64,000 nt of DNA from Leptotrichia massiliensis (GTDB lineage Bacteria > Fusobacteriota > Fusobacteriia > Fusobacteriales > Leptotrichiaceae): the NCBI RefSeq assembly GCF_900104625.1, contig NZ_FNVZ01000005.1, positions 1,240,001 to 1,304,000 on the forward strand. Reading direction: 5' to 3'. Under the pieces are notes generated by a model. That model was not told the origin of the DNA, did not search any database, and saw nothing but the letters and a program-made list of their open reading frames with translations. Positions 29,076 to 37,294 of this stretch are shown here, one piece after another. The number at the start of each line of letters is the position of its first letter. The first letter of the stretch is position 1. A program made the position numbers and the translations under genes.

Positions 29076-29534
29076 TTAAATTCTCACAGCCCTAACACTA
29101 TCATTTCTATTACTATTTAACTTAATAATCAGTAATTCCCCCACTTTCTCAAACCTTGCCTCACGAAATTTCCCAACTTCAACTCTGCTTCCAAACTTTC
29201 TTAAATTTTCAGCATCTGAAATATATAATTTTCCTTTATCAAATTCAATTTTGTAAAAAATCTCATTCAATTTAAAAACTATTTGATTTTCTTTAACAAA
29301 AATGTTATTATTCTCTCCTTCATAAGAAAATCCCTGAATATCTCTATTTTTTATATCCAAAACAATTTTATCCATTGAAAAATACATTTTCTCATACATT
29401 TTCTGATTATCCTTCTTTGCCTTTTCCACAATAACTACACGTTTTAAAAACACAGAAATTACGAATACAAGAACAGAAAATATAAACATACTTATCAGTA
29501 TTTCAACTAATAAATATCCTTCTCTTTTTTTCAT
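29076..29534 (-). CDS. Minor pilin (PilW/PilV-like)
   Basis: A 152-residue prepilin with the leader MKKREG, predicted cut before Tyr7, and Glu11 at mature position 5. A hydrophobic helix LLVEILISMFIFSVLVFVIS anchors it. The C-terminal part is a small strand-rich domain of no named family. It likely primes or tips the pilus. It is closely spaced with the minor pilins on both sides. Confidence 0.7.
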   Translation of the reverse strand: MKKREGYLLVEILISMFIFSVLVFVISVFLKRVVIVEKAKKDNQKMYEKMYFSMDKIVLDIKNRDIQGFSYEGENNNIFVKENQIVFKLNEIFYKIEFDKGKLYISDAENLRKFGSRVEVGKFREARFEKVGELLIIKLNSNRNDSVRAVRI

Positions 29535-29560
29535 TTATTTTTCTCCTGCAAACTAATTTT

Positions 29561-30019
29561 TTAACTATTTTCATCAATATTTGGAAAATAATAATCCTTT
29601 ATTTTATCAATATTTATTTCAAAAATATATTCCTTCTGCCCAAACTCATTCATAAAATACCCATCCGTCCTCTTTATTTCCAAATTTATTTTATCTTCCT
29701 GAAACTTTCCCCTTTTATCTCGTTTTTGTTCCAATTTTTTCAAAACTTGATATTTTTTCTCAATTGCAAATCTATTATAAAAATCCTCTACTTTTGAAAT
29801 CTCATATTTCCCAATAAAATTTAGAATTTCATTATATTTTTTTGCCTTTAATATTTCAGTCATATTTTCAATATTTACATTCTTTTCATTTAAATTATCG
29901 ACTTTAATATCTGTTTTAAATGTCTGTAAAAATAAATTTGCAAATGGCACAATGATAACTGTTACAAAAAACATCGAAATTAAACTCTCAATTAATGTTT
30001 CTCCATTATTCCTTCTCAT
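29561..30019 (-). CDS. Minor pilin (prepilin-like)
   Basis: A 152-residue prepilin-like protein. The leader MRRNNG precedes ETLIESLISMFFVTVIIVPFANLF; Glu7 is at mature position 1 and Glu11 at position 5. Glu at position 1 instead of Phe or Met is uncommon but tolerated. The C-terminal part has a repeated KxDGYF/YIFEI strand pattern. Position suggests a minor pilin. Confidence 0.65.
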   Translation of the reverse strand: MRRNNGETLIESLISMFFVTVIIVPFANLFLQTFKTDIKVDNLNEKNVNIENMTEILKAKKYNEILNFIGKYEISKVEDFYNRFAIEKKYQVLKKLEQKRDKRGKFQEDKINLEIKRTDGYFMNEFGQKEYIFEINIDKIKDYYFPNIDENS

Positions 30020-30033
30020 TTTTTCCCCAACTT

Positions 30034-30480
30034 TTATTTTCCAAAAATCTCAAAAATTACATAACTTATGATTATAAACGGTGCAAATGGAATATATTCA
30101 TACTTTTTCCACTTTTTTAGAAATAAAAATAAAAAAGCAACTATTCCAGAAAAAATATACAAAATCATATAAAAATTTACAATCTTCTCCACTCCGAAAT
30201 ATCCCAAAATACCGCCAATCCCCATCATCAGTTTCACATCCCCAAAGCCTATCAGCGTTTTTCCAAAATAATCTTCTAAAATATAAAGTACTATCATGGG
30301 CATTGAATAAGCACAAATTCCCAAATAATAACCTTCTAAATTAGTATTTTGAATCGCTGATATCAATCCTAATGCAAGTAAAATAACAAAACTTTCTTCA
30401 GGAATAATCCTTTTTTTTAAATCAATCCAGATAATTCTAAAAAAAATACAATATTTTACAATTTCAAATACAATATTCAT
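30034..30480 (-). CDS. Prepilin peptidase (A24 family), protease domain only
   Basis: A membrane aspartyl peptidase that removes prepilin leaders. Both catalytic Asp motifs are present: Asp20 in IWIDLKKRIIP and Asp81 in the GxGD motif IGFGDVKLMMGIGG. At 148 residues it lacks the N-terminal zinc-binding and methyltransferase region found in PilD, so it may not methylate the new N-termini. Its start codon overlaps the stop of the major pilin gene by one base (TAATG), showing translational coupling. Confidence 0.88.
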   Translation of the reverse strand: MNIVFEIVKYCIFFRIIWIDLKKRIIPEESFVILLALGLISAIQNTNLEGYYLGICAYSMPMIVLYILEDYFGKTLIGFGDVKLMMGIGGILGYFGVEKIVNFYMILYIFSGIVAFLFLFLKKWKKYEYIPFAPFIIISYVIFEIFGK

Positions 30481-30929
30481 TATTTCCTAATTTCTTCCCC
30501 TGCAAAAGCTTTACTTCCTGGAGATACTTTGGCAAAAACCTCTCCATCTTGATAAACTACATTTCCTTCAATGTTTCCAATCTTAAATTTCCCGTTGCTG
30601 TCCAGCCCTATTCCAAGTTTATTAAGATTTCCATGCTCTGTTAAAATATCCTGTAAATTCTTAGGTGCATCTCCACCATGATCAATACTCCAAGAAGTTG
30701 TAGTATTATTAAGTTCCGCAACTGCTCCAATTACCTTGCTTCTATTCGCCTTATTCAAATACTTCCCAACTTGTGGCACTGCAATTGCCGATATTATGGT
30801 AATAATAGCTACTACCAGTATTACCTCTACGAGCGTAAACCCTTTTTCCCTATCCTTTAATCCTTTGATTTTCTCCCTTCTTTTCATTTTTTCAATTTTA
30901 CTCTTTTCTTTTTTTGAAATCTTATCCAT
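30480..30929 (-). CDS. Major type IV pilin / pseudopilin
   Basis: A 149-residue prepilin. The leader is unusually long (30 residues, very basic) and ends REKG before FTLVEVILVVAIITIISAIAVPQ; Gly30 is the cut site and Glu35 is at mature position 5. The C-terminal part (EGNVVYQDGEVFAKVSPGSKA) resembles GspG-type beta repeats. It is the first gene of the cluster and directly follows a good promoter, as expected for the most abundant subunit. Whether it builds a pilus, a competence pseudopilus or a secretion pseudopilus cannot be told. Confidence 0.85.
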   Translation of the reverse strand: MDKISKKEKSKIEKMKRREKIKGLKDREKGFTLVEVILVVAIITIISAIAVPQVGKYLNKANRSKVIGAVAELNNTTTSWSIDHGGDAPKNLQDILTEHGNLNKLGIGLDSNGKFKIGNIEGNVVYQDGEVFAKVSPGSKAFAGEEIRK

Positions 30930-30967
30930 AATTACCCACCTCTTTTTTATTAATTTTTATTTAATAA

Positions 30968-30996
30968 TTTATACTATATTTTTAAATAAAAGTCAA
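30968..30996 (-). promoter_or_regulatory. Predicted promoter of the pilus cluster
   Basis: TTGACT (30991-30996) and TATAAA (30968-30973) on the minus strand, 17 bases apart, just ahead of the major pilin gene. Confidence 0.65.
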
Positions 30997-31057
30997 TACA
31001 TGAATTAAATTATTTTAAAAATTAATTAATTTTTTATAAATTAGAGTTTTTTACACA

Positions 31058-31103
31058 AAAAAAAGACTGTACTTAGAAATTTACTTCCAAATCAGCCTTT
31101 TCG
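31058..31103. terminator. Intrinsic terminator, AAAGACTG family, copy 1
   Basis: AAAAAGACTG pairs with CAGCCTTTT (one mismatch) around a loop containing TACTTAGAAATTTACTTCC. It lies just past the small lipoprotein gene at 31123. The sequence is nearly the same as that at 31664-31710. Confidence 0.7.
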
Positions 31104-31122
31104 AATTCACATATTACATTTT

Positions 31123-31263
31123 TTAATCTCTATTATAGAGATAAGGTGTGTATTTACAACGATTCTTTTCATCACATGTTTTTCTATATCCCGCAGTATT
31201 ACATCCAATAACAAATAAAGTAAACATTACTGCGATAACCAAAAATTTAATAATGCTTTTCAT
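31123..31263 (-). CDS. Small Cys-containing lipoprotein (46 residues)
   Basis: A short ORF: ATG at 31261-31263 with AAGGAG 6-7 bases upstream, stop TAA at 31123-31125. It has a basic start, a hydrophobic stretch and a lipobox (LFVIGC, Cys21), then C-DEKNR-C-KYTPYLYNRD. It shares the C..C[KR]Y..PY pattern with the next gene upstream on the same strand, so the two are probably relatives. Function unknown. A lipoprotein anchored in the inner or outer membrane is expected. Confidence 0.7.
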   Translation of the reverse strand: MKSIIKFLVIAVMFTLFVIGCNTAGYRKTCDEKNRCKYTPYLYNRD

Positions 31264-31302
31264 AGAAATCTCCTTCCATTTTTTATCAATAATACAATAT
31301 CT

Positions 31303-31536
31303 TTAATTATAAGGTTTTGAACTGCATTCTAAAACTTCTCCACTAGAATCTTTTAAGCAATATGGTCTCTTATACCTACATTCTATTTCATCAGTCCAAA
31401 TATTCTTATGACACACTTCTCCTTTCATATTTTCCTCTCTATTAAACCTTGCCCATTCCTTTGGACTAAGTAGTTCGCATGAAGCCACACTCAACATTAA
31501 AGAACCTAAGAACAACACTCTGAGTACATTTTTCAT
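31303..31536 (-). CDS. Small Cys-rich lipoprotein (77 residues)
   Basis: The signal MKNVLRVLFLGSLMLSVASC ends in a lipobox (SVASC, Cys20). The mature part has four further Cys (VCHKN, IECRY, PYCLK, LECSS), which could form two disulfides in the periplasm. TAGGAGG precedes the ATG and a TATAAT-like -10 (31581-31586, minus strand) lies upstream. It resembles the 46-residue lipoprotein just downstream. No known family is recognised. Confidence 0.75.
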   Translation of the reverse strand: MKNVLRVLFLGSLMLSVASCELLSPKEWARFNREENMKGEVCHKNIWTDEIECRYKRPYCLKDSSGEVLECSSKPYN

Positions 31537-31663
31537 ACCAATTCCTCCTAAAGTTTATAAAATTTTTATATTTTTCTTTTATTATAGTGTAACTTATATT
31601 TTTGATATTCTAGTTTTAATTTCCTTATCCATTTTTTTTTTTTTTTGATTAGAAGTTCATTAT

Positions 31664-31710
31664 AAAAAAAGACTGTACCTAGAAATTTCCTTCCAAGTCA
31701 GTCTTTTTAA
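31664..31710. terminator. Intrinsic terminator, AAAGACTG family, copy 2 (left edge of island)
   Basis: AAAAAGACTG (31666-31675) pairs perfectly with CAGTCTTTTT (31699-31708). The loop TACCTAGAAATTTCCTTCC is nearly identical to that of the hairpin at 31058. It stands upstream of both diverging genes, so it is not obviously the end of either; it marks the edge of the plus-strand island. A run of 16 T lies just left of it (31632-31646). Confidence 0.65.
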
Positions 31711-31830
31711 CGCTTTTCTTATTTATTTTTTATTTAATTTTTTATAAAAGAGGGAATTTAAGAATAAATTGTAAATCCTATTTTTATATCAAAAATTTAA
31801 AATATAATTCGTAACGAATAAAAATTAAAA

Positions 31831-31850
31831 CTCTCATTTTATTTTAATGT
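31831..31850 (+). promoter_or_regulatory. Island regulatory element, site A
   Basis: CTCTCATTTTATTTTAATGT, with a TATATT -10-like box at 31862-31867. It is one of five copies of the consensus YTCTMATNTTNTTTTAATNT in the island. It lies 240 bases before the first island gene, farther than the other copies. Two TTTAAT/CATTTT half-sites about 11 bases apart fit an OmpR-type dimer. Confidence 0.6.
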
Positions 31851-31867
31851 TTTGATAATACTATATT

Positions 31868-32091
31868 GTTAAAAATATAAATAGCATTCAATATTTCAAA
31901 ATTTAAAAAAGAGAGTAAAAGTTTTTATAAAGATAAATATTTTATAATAAAGGTTGTGAATGATAAAATATTGTAACAAATATCATCTTGTAAATACTAA
32001 ATTCAAAGGATTAAAAGTAGAAAATTATAGTAATTTTTCGTTAAGTGTGCTATATATAAAAAAATAATAGAATAAAAGGAGATGATTATTA
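31868..32091 (+). other. Long untranslated leader before the first island gene
   Basis: If transcription starts from site A, about 220 bases of leader precede the gene at 32092. It contains a perfect 10-bp inverted repeat, AATATTTTAT (31936-31945) and ATAAAATATT (31963-31972), and no convincing ORF. A second promoter nearer the gene is also possible. Confidence 0.4.
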
Positions 32092-32778
32092 ATGAAACAG
32101 ATAAATGGAAAAAGAGCTGTTTTGGAAAATGGAGTTTTAAGAAAAGAAATAAAATTTGGATTTTCATGGGGAGCATTTTTTTTAGGATTTATATATCCGT
32201 TAATTAAAGGGGATTATATGGTGGCTGGAATTTATTTTGTCGTAATTGGTATGGCAAGTATGATATTTTTTCCATTGATATTTGTTCTATCGGTAGTATT
32301 TGGTTTTATATATAATAAAATGTATGCTAGAAGGCTTATTAAGCAAGGATGGTATCCGTTTACAGAAGAAGATGCACAGGTTTTGAAAAAGAATGGAATT
32401 TTATTTAATGATACAAATAATTCTTTTAGAAGTAATGGAGAAAGAATAATTAAAGAAGCTGAAAATCTGGAAATACAGCAATTAGGAAAAACTGAAACTA
32501 TCGAATTTAAGGAAACTAAGAATAATGGTGATTTTCATGATATGAATAACAATAGTATTGACAATGTAAATACTAACACTTCTTATAATAATCCTGAAAT
32601 AAATTATAAAAACCGCACAACTCAGAAATTTGTGGCAAGATTAATCGGTGGCGGACTTGTTTCGCTTGTTTTAGGAGTTTTCACGGCAAATATTGTTTTA
32701 ATTCTTTTAGGAGCTGGACTGACAGGTGGAGGAGCCTTTTTGGCTGTAAAAAATAAGGATAAAATAAAATGGAAATAA
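32092..32778 (+). CDS. DUF2628-like membrane protein
   Basis: A 228-residue protein. Residues 20-85 (KFGFSWGAFFLGFIYPLIKGDY ... FIYNKMYARRLIKQGWYPFTEED) match the DUF2628 pattern of three short membrane helices followed by a conserved GW motif. A polar Asn-rich linker (about 120-175) leads to a C-terminal helix pair with Gly-rich turns (GGGLVSLVLGVFTANIVLILLGAGLTGGG). A paralogue lies at 37295. It heads an operon with the two-component system. AAAGGAG precedes the ATG. Confidence 0.75.
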   Translation: MKQINGKRAVLENGVLRKEIKFGFSWGAFFLGFIYPLIKGDYMVAGIYFVVIGMASMIFFPLIFVLSVVFGFIYNKMYARRLIKQGWYPFTEEDAQVLKKNGILFNDTNNSFRSNGERIIKEAENLEIQQLGKTETIEFKETKNNGDFHDMNNNSIDNVNTNTSYNNPEINYKNRTTQKFVARLIGGGLVSLVLGVFTANIVLILLGAGLTGGGAFLAVKNKDKIKWK

Positions 32779-32993
32779 GAAAATATTTAATTAAATCTGA
32801 AAATTACAGAAACACAATAAAAAAACTTTTTATTCTTTCTCTGTTTTTAACAGCATTTATGAGGTATAATAAAAATGAACCGTTCACAGAAAGTGAGAAA
32901 AAATGTGAAAAAAAAGAAAAAATGGAGCAATTAAAATTATTTTGTGAAGAGAATCGATGTGTCCTGCTGGAGATGGAAGAGAGTGAAAGATAA
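32769..32993 (+). CDS. Small membrane protein ahead of the two-component system
   Basis: A 74-residue frame that overlaps the previous stop by 10 bases and the next start by one base (TAATG). It has one hydrophobic segment (IKKLFILSLFLTAFM, about 18-32) and a charged C-terminus rich in Lys and Glu. Overlaps on both sides argue that it is translated, but I know no family for it. It could tune the neighbouring sensor kinase. Confidence 0.55.
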   Translation: MEIRKYLIKSENYRNTIKKLFILSLFLTAFMRYNKNEPFTESEKKCEKKEKMEQLKLFCEENRCVLLEMEESER

Positions 32994-33676
32994 TGAGATT
33001 ACTAGTTGTAGAAGATGAAAAGAAGTTGAACGAACTTATTACAAAAAAACTTAAAAAGGAATATTATGGAGTTGACAGCTGTTTTGACGGAGAAGAGGCA
33101 ATCAGGTATGTGGAAGGAACTGAATATGATGCGGTAATTTTGGATATTATGCTTCCAAAACTTGATGGATTTGAAGTGATTAAAAGAATAAGGGCAAAGA
33201 AAAATAAAGTTCCGATATTACTTTTAACAGCAAGAGACAATATAGATGATAAAGTGAAAGGGTTAGATTATGGAGCAGATGACTATCTTGTAAAGCCTTT
33301 TATCTTTGAAGAACTTATGGCCCGTATCCGTGTTCTTTTAAGACGTAATTCTGGAAATGCCGACAATGTAGTTACAATAGCTAATCTTAAGGTTGACCTT
33401 GATGCTAAGACAGTTTTCAGGGATGATTTATTAATAAAACTGTCAGGTAGAGAATATTCGATTTTGGAATATTTGATACGAAATAAAGGAAAAATTTTAT
33501 CAAGAGAAAGAATAGAAGATCACATATGGAATTATGACTATGAAGGTGGAACCAACGTTATAGATGTTTACATCAGATATTTGAGGAAAAAGATTGATGA
33601 CAACTATACTCCGAAACTTATTCATACCATTCGTGGATTGGGTTATGTCCTGAGGGTCGATAATGAAAATGAATAA
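32993..33676 (+). CDS. OmpR/PhoB-family response regulator
   Basis: A receiver domain (residues 1-115) with the acidic pocket at Glu7/Asp8, phospho-acceptor Asp51 (VILDIMLPKLDG), LLLTARD near 79 and the Lys of DDYLVKPF. A winged-helix DNA-binding domain (about 130-225) ends HTIRGLGYVLR. The 227-residue length is standard. Its stop overlaps the histidine kinase start by 14 bases. I infer that it binds the 20-bp element found five times in this island. Confidence 0.93.
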   Translation: MRLLVVEDEKKLNELITKKLKKEYYGVDSCFDGEEAIRYVEGTEYDAVILDIMLPKLDGFEVIKRIRAKKNKVPILLLTARDNIDDKVKGLDYGADDYLVKPFIFEELMARIRVLLRRNSGNADNVVTIANLKVDLDAKTVFRDDLLIKLSGREYSILEYLIRNKGKILSRERIEDHIWNYDYEGGTNVIDVYIRYLRKKIDDNYTPKLIHTIRGLGYVLRVDNENE

Positions 33677-35027
33677 ACTTTCTATAAAGTCCAAAATAAC
33701 TTTCTGGTATATCGGTCTTATGATAAGCCTTATAGTCATATTTCTTATAACAATAATTTATATTAGTGAAAATCTTGTACGGGCAAATGCTTATAAAAAT
33801 TTGAAAAGTTCTGTAATTTTGGCATTCGACGAAATTGAAGTTTATGATGGTGAACTTACTATTGACAATGATTTTATTATTTTTAATAATAATGTTCATT
33901 TGTCGGTTTATGATGATGAAACAGGATTTATTTATGGGGATATTCCATTGGATTTTGAATATGATGAAACTTTTTCCGATAAAAATGATGTAAGAATTAT
34001 AAAACATAAAAATAAAAAATGGTATATTTTTGACAGCAAAAAGAATTTTTCAGGCTATGGTATTATTCATATTCGTGGAATTGCTCCTGCAACAGAAGTG
34101 GAAAATATTATTGAAACAATTGTTTTAATTTCTCTGATTGTATTACCATTTTTCTTGTTATTTTCAGCAATAAGTGGATACTTTATAACAAAAAAAGCAT
34201 TTAAACCTATAGAAAAAATAAGGGGAGCTGCGGAGAAAATTAATGAGGGAAATGATTTGACACAAAGAATTAATATTGGAGAAGGAAATGATGAAATTTA
34301 TACTTTGGCAAATACATTTGATACAATGTTTGACAGACTGCAAAGTTCCTTTGAAAGAGAAGCACAGTTTACATCAGATGTTTCACACGAGCTGCGGACA
34401 CCTGTGTCAATTATAATTTCCGAATGTGAATACGGTCTTGAAAATCTCACTTCAATAGAAAATGCCAGAAATACAATTTCTTCTGTGCTTGATGAAACTA
34501 AAAAGATGTCAAAATTAATCTCACAGCTTCTGACTTTATCGAGAATGGACAGAGGAAATCAGAAACTTAATTTTGATAAAATAAATATAAGTGAAATGGC
34601 ACATCTTATTGCTGACAGTCAGCAACATAATGCAGACAATAAAAATATAAAAATTCATTCTGAAATAGAGGAAGACATTTTTATTGTTGGCGATGAGACC
34701 ATGATCATGAGAATTTTTGTAAATTTAATTTCAAATGCAGTTAACTATGGTTGTGAAAATGGAAACATATGGATAAAACTGTCACAGGATAAAAATTTTG
34801 CAATATGTAAAATTATTGATGATGGAATCGGTATAGAAAAAGAAAATATACCTAAAATATGGGGGCGATTTTATCAGGTGGAAAGTTCCAGAACAACAGA
34901 AAATATAGGGCTTGGATTATCAATGGTAAAATGGATTATAGAAGCGCACAAAGGAGATATTTATGTAGAAAGTGAAATTGGAAAAGGAAGTTCGTTTATA
35001 TTTAAGTTGAAAAAGGAGGGAAAATGA
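33663..35027 (+). CDS. Sensor histidine kinase
   Basis: A 454-residue membrane kinase. Membrane helices at about 12-36 and 149-174 frame an extracytoplasmic sensor of roughly 110 residues rich in Asp and Asn. A HAMP linker (about 175-230) follows, then the H-box FTSDVSHELRTPVSI with His242, the N-box NLISNAVNYG, the G1 box DDGIGIEKENI and G2 GLGLSMVKWI. All catalytic motifs look intact. The sensed signal is unknown; the PepSY protein encoded next could influence it. Confidence 0.93.
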   Translation: MKMNKLSIKSKITFWYIGLMISLIVIFLITIIYISENLVRANAYKNLKSSVILAFDEIEVYDGELTIDNDFIIFNNNVHLSVYDDETGFIYGDIPLDFEYDETFSDKNDVRIIKHKNKKWYIFDSKKNFSGYGIIHIRGIAPATEVENIIETIVLISLIVLPFFLLFSAISGYFITKKAFKPIEKIRGAAEKINEGNDLTQRINIGEGNDEIYTLANTFDTMFDRLQSSFEREAQFTSDVSHELRTPVSIIISECEYGLENLTSIENARNTISSVLDETKKMSKLISQLLTLSRMDRGNQKLNFDKINISEMAHLIADSQQHNADNKNIKIHSEIEEDIFIVGDETMIMRIFVNLISNAVNYGCENGNIWIKLSQDKNFAICKIIDDGIGIEKENIPKIWGRFYQVESSRTTENIGLGLSMVKWIIEAHKGDIYVESEIGKGSSFIFKLKKEGK

Positions 35028-35635
35028 AAAAAAATTTTTTGAAAAAATTACTTATAGTATTTTTTATTACAGTAATGGGAGTCCCTGCAAATGGAAATTC
35101 AGCTAAAGAGACTAAAACAGTAAGAGTTCTGAATGTTGATGTAAAAATTTCGATTGCACAGGCAAAGCAGCTTGCGTTAGACCATTCAAAAGTGGCAAAA
35201 AATACTGCAAAAATGACTAAAATTCGTCTGGATAAAGAAAATAAGAAATTTATATATGAAATAGAATTTTATACAGAACGGAAAAAATATAAATATAACA
35301 TTGATGCGAATACAGGAAAAGTTCTGAGTTACAGCCAAAAAGACCGAGTATCGGCTTCAACGACAATAAGAGATGATGGTAAAATCATTAATACAAATGG
35401 CAGTGATACAGAAATAAGAAAAACACCAAAATATATTGGAATGGAAAAAGCAAAAGAAATAGCAGTTGCACGGATTACTGGTGCGAAAAAAATTAATGTT
35501 ACAAATATTCAACTGGATAATGAAAAAGGAAAAATGATTTATGAAGGAAGAATAGTATATAAAAATACAGAATACAAGTTCGACATTGATGCTATAACAG
35601 GCGAAGTAATAAAATGGGAAGTAAATGAAAATTAG
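35024..35635 (+). CDS. Secreted PepSY-domain protein
   Basis: A 203-residue protein with a signal peptide (KKNFLKKLLIVFFITVMGVPANG). Two PepSY repeats follow: KISIAQAKQLALDH ... YKYNIDANTGKVLSY and IGMEKAKEIAVARITGAK ... YKFDIDAITGEVIKW. Its ATG overlaps the kinase stop (ATGA), so the two are coupled. PepSY proteins next to sensor kinases are common and are thought to modulate proteolysis or signalling outside the membrane. Confidence 0.88.
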   Translation: MKKNFLKKLLIVFFITVMGVPANGNSAKETKTVRVLNVDVKISIAQAKQLALDHSKVAKNTAKMTKIRLDKENKKFIYEIEFYTERKKYKYNIDANTGKVLSYSQKDRVSASTTIRDDGKIINTNGSDTEIRKTPKYIGMEKAKEIAVARITGAKKINVTNIQLDNEKGKMIYEGRIVYKNTEYKFDIDAITGEVIKWEVNEN

Positions 35636-35641
35636 TAAAGT

Positions 35642-35692
35642 AAAATATCCTCTAAAGTTTAAACTGAAAAAATAAACCGAAGAGGATATTTT
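35642..35692. terminator. Bidirectional terminator between the PepSY and CPBP genes
   Basis: AAAATATCCTCT (35642-35653) pairs with AGAGGATATTTT (35681-35692), a perfect 12-bp stem between convergent genes. Confidence 0.85.
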
Positions 35693-35702
35693 TGGTTAAA
35701 AA

Positions 35703-36299
35703 TTATGCTTTGTAAAGTTTTTCATAATTAAATTTATTTTTAAGTTGTTTAAGAGTATAATCAAATATGAATAAAGGTGGAATAAATACGATAGTTAATG
35801 TTATTATTGGCATATTTTGAAGATAAAATATTTTTTCAACTATAATCATAAAAGGCTTGTATAGAAATATCGAAACAAGATTAAATGTCGAATGTAATAA
35901 AATTATCCACCAGATCGGATTGGGTCTTAGCCGTACATTTCCGAAAAAGATACCTGATATTGTTGTGTATATAAATTTAATTGGATTCAAATGAAGTATT
36001 CCAAAAATTACAGCCTGAATTAAATTGGCATATTTTGTCTTTTTCTTTAAAAATTGAAGTATTAGTCCTCTCAATAAAAGCTCTTCCCCAATAGGGTAAA
36101 ATACTAGGAATTTAAGCAGTTCATTAACTTCAAAAGACTGTTTTGAATAATCGGCAAGAATTATCTTTTTTGATAACAAAGAACTTAAAACGATAAGTAA
36201 AATTATTACAGATGTTATAATTAATGCTGAGTAGCAGGCTGTATTCAATATTAGCAGTCTCAATTCTTCCATTTTAGATTTATTAATATTTTTTTCCAT
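35703..36299 (-). CDS. CPBP-family intramembrane metalloprotease
   Basis: A membrane protein of about 198 residues. The glutamate pair and Arg of the active site are in PIGEELLLRGLIL, followed by FGILHLNP and the His/Asn motif LLHSTFNLVS. These match PF02517 (CAAX prenyl protease 2 / bacteriocin-processing-like). Roughly six membrane helices. The start at 36299 has GGAAG about 10 bases upstream; the ATG seven codons earlier lacks a site. It is the only minus-strand gene in the island and has its own copy of the 20-bp element. Confidence 0.82.
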   Translation of the reverse strand: MEKNINKSKMEELRLLILNTACYSALIITSVIILLIVLSSLLSKKIILADYSKQSFEVNELLKFLVFYPIGEELLLRGLILQFLKKKTKYANLIQAVIFGILHLNPIKFIYTTISGIFFGNVRLRPNPIWWIILLHSTFNLVSIFLYKPFMIIVEKIFYLQNMPIITLTIVFIPPLFIFDYTLKQLKNKFNYEKLYKA

Positions 36300-36352
36300 T
36301 CTGATTGTTCTTCCTTTCATGAATTGTTCTTGTAAAATAATCTACCATTAGA

Positions 36353-36372
36353 ATATTAAAATAAAATGAGAG
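36353..36372 (-). promoter_or_regulatory. Island regulatory element, site E
   Basis: On the minus strand CTCTCATTTTATTTTAATAT, ending 54 bases before the CPBP start codon. It is the only copy on this strand and faces the only minus-strand gene of the island. Confidence 0.6.
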
Positions 36373-36532
36373 ATATTTTATTCTATTTCTATTTATTTTA
36401 TTTTGTAGTAAAGTAACTTTCAGCTATTTTTAAAGATTTTATTTGAGAAAAACCTTTTTCTGTTATATAATGTATTTAAACAACTTTAAAATCAAATTTT
36501 TACTTTATGTTGCATATATGAAAGGAAATAAA

Positions 36533-37051
36533 ATGAAAAAAATAATTATTGTACTAGCACTTATATTTTCTAGTTCAAGTCTCTCTGCGGAACAGATTGA
36601 AAAAATTATGTGCTATATTCCTAAAGAGCTAAAAACAAACAGTAAAGCAAGATTAATTTATGAAGATACAGAAAAATATAAAGATGAGGAAATACCGCCT
36701 GAAGTGGCAAATCCTGAAATTGTTAAAGCATTAAAGGAAAGAAGGCTTGTCGTATTTCAAATGAGGTGTAAATATGATGGTGATATGTACCGTTATATAA
36801 CAGCTTCAGACTATGCAGTTGAATATCTTACAAAACAGACAATAAATAAAGAAGAAGGAGACTATTATTTACTGGAACTTCCGACAAATAAGGCACTCGC
36901 TTTTCAGGATATGTTATTTATTGGAGATTTTATAGATAATTCAATCAGCACAAATGATGAACTTTTTCAAATTCTCTATATGATAAATGTTCAGTTTCTG
37001 GAAATAAGACAACAGGAATTGGAAGAGGAAGGGTTGAAAGTAGTTTACTAA
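36533..37051 (+). CDS. Predicted secreted protein of unknown function
   Basis: A protein of 172 residues with a signal peptide (MKKIIIVLALIFSSSSLSA). The mature part (EQIEKIMCYIPKELKTNS ...) has no motif I recognise. It is acidic and has three Met-rich segments near the end. The ATG at 36533 is chosen for its AAAGGA site and because the signal peptide starts there; upstream in-frame codons exist but look non-coding. It is followed by a terminator. Confidence 0.65.
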   Translation: MKKIIIVLALIFSSSSLSAEQIEKIMCYIPKELKTNSKARLIYEDTEKYKDEEIPPEVANPEIVKALKERRLVVFQMRCKYDGDMYRYITASDYAVEYLTKQTINKEEGDYYLLELPTNKALAFQDMLFIGDFIDNSISTNDELFQILYMINVQFLEIRQQELEEEGLKVVY

Positions 37052-37075
37052 ATTTTCTCAATTTTTTCATTTTTG

Positions 37076-37104
37076 CAGGGATTATTCATTTTCGTAAATC
37101 CCTG
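37076..37104 (+). terminator. Intrinsic terminator downstream of the 36533 gene
   Basis: CAGGGATT (37076-37083) pairs perfectly with AATCCCTG (37097-37104), followed by a T-rich stretch. Confidence 0.8.
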
Positions 37105-37214
37105 TATTTAATTTTTTCATTTCTTTTGTGTAATCTTGTTAAACATTTTTTTGTTACATTCCATATTCAACAAATTACAAATTTAATTATCCAAAAAATA
37201 AAAATGATTTTTCC

Positions 37215-37234
37215 CTCTAATATTCTTTTAATCT
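37215..37234 (+). promoter_or_regulatory. Island regulatory element, site B
   Basis: CTCTAATATTCTTTTAATCT, followed by CATATTG and ending 60 bases before the ATG of the DUF2628-like gene. Confidence 0.6.
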
Positions 37235-37294
37235 AAAAAGCATATTGTTAAAGTGAAATAAAATTTTTAAATAAATGATGGGAGGATTTTGGAT

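Noticed and set aside
31632-31646. Run of about 16 T as a possible phase-variation tract
   Set aside because: It is about 95 bases before the nearest start codon and next to a terminator; no coding frame or promoter spacer depends on its length.
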